From Gracilaria domingensis (lineage: Eukaryota > Rhodophyta > Florideophyceae > Gracilariales > Gracilariaceae): a stretch of 64,000 bases of DNA. The position numbers were made by a program, and so were the translations under genes. The stretch spans positions 224,288 through 288,287 of the forward strand of contig VCMS01000089.1 in assembly GCA_022539475.1 (NCBI GenBank). The letters run 5' to 3'. Under the pieces are notes generated by a model that saw only the letters and a program-made list of their open reading frames with translations, was not told where the DNA came from and ran no database searches. Shown here piece by piece: positions 57,684 through 64,000 of this stretch (the first letter of the stretch is position 1; every line of letters begins with the position of its first letter).

Positions 57684-59843
57684 ACATTAAGGGCTCCATC
57701 CTCTACATGTTCACCTTGTGGTGTCTTTCCTTGTGATCCTGTGCTACTTCCGAAATCGTTCATGTCCATTTCCTTGAACTCCATATCCCCTTCGTCGCAT
57801 TCACCAACAAAACAATCGCTAATAGAACCCAATCTTCGGCTCACGCTGTCAATAAAAAATTGTTCTTTCACAGTAAGGTAAAGTCTTCCGTTCGACGGCA
57901 TTCGATATCCAAATGTAGCCTCTCTCATGTCATTACCAAGAACCTTAGTCCAATCATCCGTTGTCGTTCCAAAATTATGAAACTCGCTGGAATTGGTCCT
58001 GAAGACACGTTGCCTAACATCCCCCAGAACATTCTTTAAGCACAGAGGTAGCAGTTGGGCAAACTTCTTTGTAAACAGTTTCTGTCTCTGGCCACCCCTT
58101 GACACATCCGTACTTAGAAGGCTCACAACCGTCAACACCCAAGCATCCAAACATGCGAGCAACAGTATTGTGCCATCTAAAAAGGTGCCCGTATCCTTGT
58201 CTTTCACATCATACCCATTAAACTCCTTCAGTAATTGTACCCCGACACGGTTTCGGAAGAACAAGTCTTGATCTTCCGTCGGCATATCCTCGACATTGTC
58301 CGCATTGGAGTACTTTAGACGAACAAATGGGGCTTTTCTCCACCATAAAGTGTTCGGTACACCATTTTCGTCAAGACGCAGTATGTTCTCCTGCGCTTCC
58401 TTCAACTGCATTGTGAGTTCGTCAGTATTCTCTTCTACCAGCTTTGTTCTTCTCCAAATCAGATCGTACCCCAGGAGCAGAAATAGTTTATCCCTCGTAT
58501 TTCTCTTCCGAACGCCCACGACGTCACTCATGGTCTGCCGCATTCTCTGCCTAAGGCACATATCTGCACAAAGTCCCAGTATACACCTGTCAGTAAGAGA
58601 TGCTTTTCTAATACCTTCCCAGCTCAACTCCTTCAACTCGCTTTCAACCATTTTCTTCAGCAAAGCATCTGGCCCCCCCCTCTACCGACAGTGTGAACAT
58701 GCCAAAACTGCCCAAGAGCTCCACGGGGGTTTTAGGAACCATGTATGAACCACCTTCCTCCGGCTCAATAAGCCCTTCCCCACTCTCAGTTGCGTCTTCC
58801 ACCTTCTCGGCACGGTTACCTCAATTTCGGGTGAGCGACTCACCTTCGAGCCATATCTCACTTGTTTCTCTCCTTGCCCACGTCAGCATGTTGTGATACA
58901 CTGCTCGAGAAACCCCTCGAAACTCGTCGCACACCTCAATTTTATGCTTCTTTCGACCTGTCTGCACAGGTTCACCAGCACGTGTACTCCTATCTCCCTC
59001 CTGTTTCAGTGCCCCCCTTAGCCCTTCAATGACTAGATCCTTCTCTTCAAGCCTCCTTTTCAAAGCCGTACTCTGCTCTTGGGCGACCTTCACTAGAATA
59101 CCCCGAACCATCAAGTCCTCTTGTACCGTCTTAACCATTTCTTTCAAGCAATTCAGTTCATTTAAAAGATCAAGTCTGTTCATAGAGGTTGAATTCACAC
59201 CAGTGTCGATATCTTCCGGTATTTCCCTAGCCTCTTCGGCGACAGGCCCCGGTAATGCCGCATGATTCGGTGTTATTTCGTTATCGGAACTATCCTCATG
59301 TGCCATACCCTTAGACACGAGAGGCTGCAGGCGTTCTGTGTCCACCCTTGGCACGGCTCCGACCTCCAACTCCCGTGTCTGTCCTCCTCCATGGCATCGT
59401 ATATCAGATGAATTGGGCCTCGTACGAGCTGCAACGGCCCCCGTTCTGGAAAGAGAGAAAGGTCGAGGAGTAAATCGTCTATCAGTTGTCTTTCGATTTC
59501 TTATTGTCTTCCTCCCTTGTCCGCACCCATTGCGAGGCATAATACGATTCAGAGCGGCCCCAGTTCTAGAAGAAAGAGAGGGACGTGACGATCTTAATAT
59601 ACTAGGGCTCTCACGACTTCTCGTCATTGTCTCTTGTTGTCCAAATCCACTGGGCGGCGTAACCCGCGCCCCAGTAGCTCCGGTCTTCGATATCGGCCGG
59701 GGACCTGAAGATTTTGGTGTCATAAGAACCTCTTCAGTTCCAGTTGTCATGCCCTCCTGTCCTGACCCGCTGGTCCGAGTTATCTCATCTTCTGGAGGAG
59801 CAGAGACAGATGCACGATTTGCATTATCGGCAGTTGACGGCAC
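57680..59843 (-). CDS. Repeat and coiled-coil protein of the transposon, probably one intron
   Basis: Two minus-strand frames, 59843-58821 and 58663-57680, can be joined by an intron at 58843-58669. The donor is AAG|GTGAGT and the acceptor CCAG; it is 175 nt long, removes a TGA and restores the frame (WLE then DALLKK). The N-terminal part has three tandem 40-residue repeats (59771-59412; each starts S/N-G-x-G-Q and has RP...S.TGA). A coiled coil follows near 59190-58980 (LNELNCLKEMVKTV, ALKRRLEEKDLVIEGL). The C-terminal part is helical and acidic at its end. No known domain. The true start is uncertain: 59843 is not an ATG and the frame is open back to 59990. It may be an accessory DNA- or transposase-binding protein; that is inference. 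Confidence 0.55.
59412..59771 (-). repeat. Three tandem 120-bp coding repeats
   Basis: Three 40-codon units with the common pattern G-x-G-Q ... RP-x3-S-x-TGA-x3-R-x2-P. The repeats are strongly diverged in between but exactly equal in length. Confidence 0.8.
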
Positions 59844-59994
59844 GACATCGTTCGCTGATCCACGAATTCTTGACGCAATCCCGGAAGACGCTCCGCTGAG
59901 AGATGGGCGAGAGAGTACTGTAGAAGGACGCCCACTGACTCTCTCCTTCGTCGAGGACGACTTCCGTTTAGGAAGTGCGGTGCTTGTAGCCTAA

Positions 59995-60315
59995 TTCGCA
60001 TCATCCGATGCTCTTCTCTTCTTCTGTCCACTCTTGTTCCGCTGCGTACTATTTCGCTTTCTCGGCTTTATACCTATGTTGTGGAGATAAACGGGGTAAT
60101 GAAACGATATTGTTCGGGGGTGGGGGGGGGGTGCATGGTTCAGATATTCCGGGAGACTCCGCAGTTCCTGCTTTTTAGGAATTTGAGGTGCCCAATGGGT
60201 CGCAAATATCGCCGCTACAAATAGATGAAGAGCTCCAATGTACATGTACAACGCGTATTGCAGGCAGCTGCAACATTCACAACCATATTTACTTTCTTTT
60301 CGGTACTGACCTCAT
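59995..60315. other. Intergenic region between the two minus-strand units
   Basis: Contains a G-run (GGGGTGGGGGGGGGG near 60117). On the minus strand an 86-residue frame (60251-59991) ending in a Lys/Arg-rich tail lies in the same frame as the downstream gene across one TAG and could be its first exon. Promoter elements are not evident. Confidence 0.4.
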
Positions 60316-60981
60316 CTATTGCTCCAATGTCAGAGCCCAGTCCGAGGCGTACTGCTCTCCGTAGTTGAAATACAACTCTTCGCTCCTCTCAATATCTCGT
60401 ACTGCTCTACAACGAAGTAGAGCATAGTTAGAAAGGCCGGACTTAAACTGTATCACGGACTTCGCTTCCACCATCTGCACATTGGCACTTCGAGTCCTGT
60501 TTGAGCGGGGCTGCGATAAATCGGGATCCCCGGCATGATATCCGGCGTCGTTAATGTAACCCCCGATACAAAAAGGCGCCGGGACAATGTACACTTCGCT
60601 CTCCTTTCTATCCTGAGCCTGTCCTGGTCTGTTCCTCAGGTGCAGAAACTCCGTACCAGTCACAGTGACCATCATAGAAAACAACTTGTACCGCACTGGA
60701 GTTGCTCCGAGACAGCCACTTCCATACGTTAAGTGTCTTTCCTTCCGGTTCGTCAGATCCGTGTATAACAAAGTTCCATAAAAATGACAGATAGTTTCCC
60801 CAGCCAATATCTTATGTTCCGTGAACACCCCCATACCAGCACGGGGATGTCGAATCTTAGAAGATGCTACATGTAAGCGATTGGCTTCAACAGTCAACAG
60901 CATATGCATATCCATTAGATTCAGAGCTCCTCGGTACTTCTTCTCCCAAAGATCTACAGTATGCTGTCCACTTGTCGACAA
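60316..60981 (-). CDS. SET-domain methyltransferase module
   Basis: SET domains transfer methyl groups from S-adenosylmethionine to protein lysines, usually on histones. Visible motifs: AGMGVFTEHKILAGETI (SAM-binding G-x-G, residues 48-64 from 60981), GYINDAGYHAGD (place of the NHS motif, here NDA, 141-152), and EELYFNYGEQY (catalytic Tyr region, 201-211). The first ATG in frame is at 60915; 60981 is a TTG codon. The module overlaps the end of the DNA methyltransferase frame by 29-95 nt in another frame. An intron beginning GTAGAT near 60964 and ending TTGAAG near 60892 (about 73 nt) would fuse the two in frame (TAY then SNRLHV). So this may be the C-terminus of one protein rather than a separate gene. 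No post-SET cysteines are seen. Confidence 0.8.
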   Translation of the reverse strand: MSTSGQHTVDLWEKKYRGALNLMDMHMLLTVEANRLHVASSKIRHPRAGMGVFTEHKILAGETICHFYGTLLYTDLTNRKERHLTYGSGCLGATPVRYKLFSMMVTVTGTEFLHLRNRPGQAQDRKESEVYIVPAPFCIGGYINDAGYHAGDPDLSQPRSNRTRSANVQMVEAKSVIQFKSGLSNYALLRCRAVRDIERSEELYFNYGEQYASDWALTLEQ

Positions 60982-61963
60982 AGTCCCAGTCCTTCCAGTA
61001 TCTTCCTAGGAACTGAGTAATATGTGCAGGCATAACTTGGTACTGGGGGTATCCAAATGGAGCCTCCCATTCAAGCCGACCTCGGTCCCGATGTGGAACC
61101 CGTTCATAAGTCGTTGAAGCCGCATCCAGCACCTCCTGTTCAACCAGGATGTCATTCTTCCCCCCGCGAAGAACTTCGGCCATAAGAGTCGTTATATGAT
61201 GCTTCGCATGGCTGAAAAATGGCCTATTCTTCTCGCACCCCAAGAACTTCCTATGCTTTGTCAGCGATAGGCACGCCATACTCGTAGAAAAAGTTCCCGC
61301 GAACATGTCCATGACAAGATCACCCGGTCTTGTGAAGCGACATATCAACTCTTTCATCAACTCCCTGGACTTCTGCTCCGGTCTTATGTACTGCCCACTT
61401 GGTACTGAACTACCTGGCTCATTTACCTTCCATGTCAACCACTCCCCCGCTCTCGGTTTTGGCACCCGGTCAATTACATTCCTGTTAGCCGGGAAAGTAG
61501 AAGGAATGAAATTGTTCTCCTGAAATGGAGTAGGACTGGCTTCCTCGGATGGTCGCAATCCACGCTTCACCCCATGAACGGCGTACTCCGTTACGGGCTG
61601 TATCCCAAACTTCCATGGATTCCCTCCAACATTACTTCGATCCCGGATGAACACTAGTGGATTCGCATCCACTTTAAACAAAGGCATGAGTTCTGATTTA
61701 CCTTCGCTTCCAGCTTCATCTTTCGTACTCGCCGTTTCCGAAAGTATCCTGTGCCAAACATGAAACTGTGCCATGGCACAGAATATAATGAAGTGCCCAC
61801 CTGACCGAAGCGCGGAACGTATTAAGTCAGCCGTACGGATCATGTCATCCTCACTGAAGACATCGTGAGCACTATTCCGTTTGTTCCTCTTCTTTCGAGT
61901 GTTAAAGGGAGGGTCTGTTAGGACAAGCTGTGCCTCACCCCATAAAATCTCACTCTTACTCAC
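60887..61963 (-). CDS. Beta-class DNA amino-methyltransferase (N6-adenine or N4-cytosine)
   Basis: Bacterial-type N6_N4_Mtase fold. Catalytic motif IV, TDPPFN, is at residues 16-21 from 61963. The SAM-binding motif I region DLVMDMFAGTFSTSMACL (215-232) follows, with GCEKNRPFF after it. The order motif IV, target recognition, motif I is the beta class. EQKSRELMKELICRF before motif I is the usual KP..L...I region. DPPF suggests an exocyclic amino group as target; the choice between adenine and cytosine cannot be made. 61963 is a GTG codon and part of a perfect donor-like GTGAGTAAG, so it is probably not the start. The frame upstream is continuous except for two TAA codons that an 84-nt intron (62041-61958) would remove, joining MDK to SEILWGE. 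Typical eukaryotic DNA methyltransferases (DNMT, MT-A70 with DPPW) look different. Confidence 0.8.
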   Translation of the reverse strand: MSKSEILWGEAQLVLTDPPFNTRKKRNKRNSAHDVFSEDDMIRTADLIRSALRSGGHFIIFCAMAQFHVWHRILSETASTKDEAGSEGKSELMPLFKVDANPLVFIRDRSNVGGNPWKFGIQPVTEYAVHGVKRGLRPSEEASPTPFQENNFIPSTFPANRNVIDRVPKPRAGEWLTWKVNEPGSSVPSGQYIRPEQKSRELMKELICRFTRPGDLVMDMFAGTFSTSMACLSLTKHRKFLGCEKNRPFFSHAKHHITTLMAEVLRGGKNDILVEQEVLDAASTTYERVPHRDRGRLEWEAPFGYPQYQVMPAHITQFLGRYWKDWDFVDKWTAYCRSLGEEVPRSSESNGYAYAVDC

Positions 61964-62038
61964 AAACGTTTAGTGTGTGTGCTTCAGGTCCTTCATGTCA
62001 CAATTGTACGCTACAAAGTGTGACTTTCTCATCCCCTT

Positions 62039-63151
62039 TTACACCTTGTCCATATTCATTCGAAGGAGACTGGATATCCCCTTCATGGGCGGCTCAATAC
62101 CAGTCTTTTGGATGTTGTACCCGGCAACCCGAGATTCATGCTCCGCAATATTCATCGGCTTCTCGAAGTCGTCGCTATCGGAGCTCACGAGGTTCATATA
62201 CTCTCGACGAGGTGGGGGTGGGGCAGACTTGGGCGAAGAAGGTTCGGCATTACCGGAAGTTTTAGGGGTTTTCGTCAGTTCAATATCAGGTTTCGCGTGA
62301 ATGCCGACATGGAACCCTGCCGCATGACGCATATCCTGTATCGGTTTCCATAGCAACTCCGAAAACTTCTGAAATCGAGCAGGCAACTCACCGGAGTCAG
62401 AACCAGATACGGTATCCATCCGTATCTCCGAAAACTCTATCCAGGTCCTCATCTGATCAGCTCGTAAGCTATAGAGGCTATCGTGGGTGCATATGGTTTT
62501 GAGGTCTGTCAAAAATTCCTTAGCCAGTATTCGGAGGTTTGTATCGCATTCATCACCCAAGGTCTCCACCGATCCACTAGTACTGCTCTGTGGCACATCC
62601 TGTGTGTTGAATCGAGTACTCTGGCTCGGCGGGGCATAACCAGACTCCCGTGTCTCTAGTGCTGTATACTTCAACGTCTGCATATTCATGTAAATGTATG
62701 GTTTCACCATGTGCTGAACGTTCGTGTATCCAAGATGAGCCGCAAAACAACTCCATGCCCATACGACTTCACTGATAGCGAATCCCAGTCGATCACAGTT
62801 GTCTTTGGAGAACGACGTAAAAGTGGGTATGTACAAAGATGGTGCATGGTTCACTTTTCGTTTCTTTTTCGGTTGTTTCCTCTTCATCATTCTGATGTTG
62901 TCGTTCTTTCCCATTATGTGGCCGAGGTATGATAAGTATATAACGACCTCAAATGGGTTCACAGCTGTTGCTGGGATGAACACTGTCGTCTTCAGAACCT
63001 GCTTTCCCCTGGTCATGAAATAACCAACCAGGCATCGCACCGGTAGGTATATACCCATATCCATAGAGAGAAGGAAAAAATCGCGGAGTCTCTGGTCCTC
63101 ATCCCCGTCCTTCTTTTCAAGAAGCTTCGTTACAAGATATCGTTGTTCCAA
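62039..63151 (-). CDS. N-terminal region upstream of the DNA methyltransferase, unknown domain
   Basis: A 370-residue frame; 63151 is a TTG codon, so the frame probably continues from the preceding ORF. It contains hydrophobic helices (VLKTTVFIPATAVNPFEVVI), a nuclear-localisation-like cluster (MMKRKQPKKKRKV), a helical middle, and a Ser/Pro-rich acidic stretch (SPKSAPPPPRREY) before the methyltransferase. It is in the same frame as the methyltransferase. No domain is recognised. It is most likely the N-terminal half of the same polypeptide. The basic cluster suggests nuclear action, as expected for a chromatin or DNA methyltransferase. Confidence 0.6.
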   Translation of the reverse strand: MEQRYLVTKLLEKKDGDEDQRLRDFFLLSMDMGIYLPVRCLVGYFMTRGKQVLKTTVFIPATAVNPFEVVIYLSYLGHIMGKNDNIRMMKRKQPKKKRKVNHAPSLYIPTFTSFSKDNCDRLGFAISEVVWAWSCFAAHLGYTNVQHMVKPYIYMNMQTLKYTALETRESGYAPPSQSTRFNTQDVPQSSTSGSVETLGDECDTNLRILAKEFLTDLKTICTHDSLYSLRADQMRTWIEFSEIRMDTVSGSDSGELPARFQKFSELLWKPIQDMRHAAGFHVGIHAKPDIELTKTPKTSGNAEPSSPKSAPPPPRREYMNLVSSDSDDFEKPMNIAEHESRVAGYNIQKTGIEPPMKGISSLLRMNMDKV

Positions 63152-63447
63152 ACAAACATGTTATTCACAAAACTCTTTCGCAGCTGTTGCAGTGTCAAGT
63201 TCTGCAGGTTCTCGGAGTTAGTGGCCTCCTCAAACATCTTCCTTGCCTCCGGAATATCTTTATAGTTCTCGGCGCAGAACTCTATCAGCCCTCTAAACCC
63301 CACCTCCCGTGGCCGATCAGGGCCTCCATCGCTGTTTGCCAAAGCATCGCGAAAAACCAAGAAAAGTCTGACATATGCATGGAACGCCGGAGGCGGAGCA
63401 CTCATGTCGATAGGATGTATCTCCTCTCCATCATCGGTGGAATCCAT
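63130..63447 (-). CDS. First coding segment of the methyltransferase unit
   Basis: ATG at 63447; 105 residues, acidic start (MDSTDDGEEIHPIDMSAP) and helical body. It overlaps the next frame by 22 nt. A 44-nt intron, GTGAAT...CGAAG (about 63171-63128), would join KSF to LLEKKDGDEDQ in frame. A basic, Arg-rich frame upstream (63737-63450; RRYRTRSKRHGHRPQ) may be 5' leader or a further exon. Confidence 0.5.
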   Translation of the reverse strand: MDSTDDGEEIHPIDMSAPPPAFHAYVRLFLVFRDALANSDGGPDRPREVGFRGLIEFCAENYKDIPEARKMFEEATNSENLQNLTLQQLRKSFVNNMFVWNNDIL

Positions 63448-63743
63448 CGCTTCAGCGCAAACAACGGAGGCAAGCCTTTAAATGGCGACTTACGCTGGGC
63501 ACTCCCGCTTTCGGCAGCTCCTCCCAGGGCACTGCCAGTCTCGTCCGTGTCCGTGTTAGCTCCCTTCTGAGGTCGGTGTCCGTGGCGCTTCGAGCGGGTG
63601 CGATATCGTCGCGTGTCGGCCACGTCGCGATTCGGAGCTATTGCAAAGGTCGCGTATTGTGCTAAAAGTAGCGGATCAAGTGGGTGTGAAGCGCTAGTTT
63701 TCTCTAGTTTGATATATGTGCACGGCGTGTGCAGCAAAATCGC
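63448..63743. promoter_or_regulatory. Probable promoter/leader of the methyltransferase unit
   Basis: It lies between the first ATG (63447) and the terminal inverted repeats. No TATA box in a convincing position is seen. Assigned by position only. Confidence 0.3.
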
Positions 63744-64000
63744 TGCCGGAAGTGCCGGGAGGAGTGTTTTGGGAGGTCTCCGGAGGGTGCCAGAATGTGG
63801 CCAGAACGTGCCGCGGGCGGGTGGGGTCGGTCGTGTTAGGGTAGACCTCCCAAAACACTCCTCCCGGCACTTCCGGCACCCACCGCGTCACCTCAGTGGA
63901 CCATCCCGGAAATTAGGGAGTGTCTGGAGGGTGGAGATGACGGGATGGTGCACTAAGGTGACGCAGTGGGTACAGGAAGTGCCGGGGGAGTGTGTTTTGG
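63744..64000. repeat. Array of inverted repeats at the right edge, probable transposon terminus
   Basis: Arm a at 63744-63779 (36 bp, starts TGCCGGAAGTGCCGGGAGGA) has a perfect reverse complement at 63843-63878. A second pair, 63879-63908 and 63941-63970 (30 bp, 27 matches), follows at once. At 63973-64000 a further copy of arm a in its original orientation (27-28 bp, imperfect) is cut by the window end. The layout is a, a', c, c', a. It is typical of subterminal repeats bound by transposases, or of stacked miniature elements. Confidence 0.8.

Noticed and set aside
57993-58748. Plus-strand frames opposite to the accessory gene
   Set aside because: No recognisable content; the minus-strand frames are longer and can be joined by a good intron.
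63694-63891. Minus-strand 65-residue frame at the right edge
   Set aside because: It lies wholly inside the inverted-repeat arms.
1-64000. tRNA, rRNA or riboswitch genes
   Set aside because: No cloverleaf, conserved rRNA segment or known riboswitch core was recognised by eye. A tRNAscan or Rfam run would settle this.

Overview
This window is transposon-dominated nuclear DNA from a eukaryote. There is no ribosomal RNA, tRNA or operon-style gene order. It holds Ty3/gypsy, Ty1/copia, Helitron, hAT and Plavaka/CACTA-like elements, plus one eroded host housekeeping gene (NOL10/ENP2-like). Lineage cannot be fixed from the sequence. An intron-poor red alga fits well; a fungus is the main alternative, because chromodomain gypsy elements and Plavaka-type transposases are common there. 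A few plausible short spliceosomal introns (about 44-175 nt) can be seen in the right-hand genes.

Region 1 (1-25.8 kb) is a nest of retrotransposons. Element 1 is a Ty3/gypsy element with open gag and pol frames, a C-terminal chromodomain, an extra ORF on the opposite strand and a complete 816-bp 3' LTR. It enters from the left edge. It appears to sit inside the 5' LTR of element 2, an older and broken relative with the same layout (9.96-21.28 kb). Element 2 in turn sits in a decayed Ty1/copia element (21.28-25.8 kb). Both gypsy elements carry a homologous antisense ORF between pol and the 3' LTR, and the pattern of codon change suggests it was under selection.

Region 2 (25.8-34.6 kb) is AT-richer and mostly non-coding. 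It contains a degenerate minus-strand coding stretch, a Helitron helicase remnant, a small hypothetical ORF, diverged repeats and several palindromes.

Region 3 (34.6-49.2 kb) has a third, minus-strand gypsy element with a plus-strand ORF past its pol. It abuts the truncated NOL10/ENP2 pseudogene. A fourth gypsy integrase, apparently split by an insert carrying a 76-bp palindrome, and a hAT transposase relic follow.

Region 4 (49.2-54.4 kb) has a copia gag-protease relic, a cluster of hairpins, a duplicated unit of about 370 bp and an 85-bp palindrome.

Region 5 (54.4-64 kb) is the most unusual part. A Plavaka-like transposase (+) converges tail to tail with two minus-strand units. One is a protein with three 40-residue repeats and a coiled coil. 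The other is a chain of ORFs carrying a beta-class DNA amino-methyltransferase and a SET domain, which could be one spliced polypeptide. The right edge carries dense inverted repeats that look like a transposon terminus. I read this as a large DNA transposon carrying its own DNA and protein (histone-type) methylation machinery.
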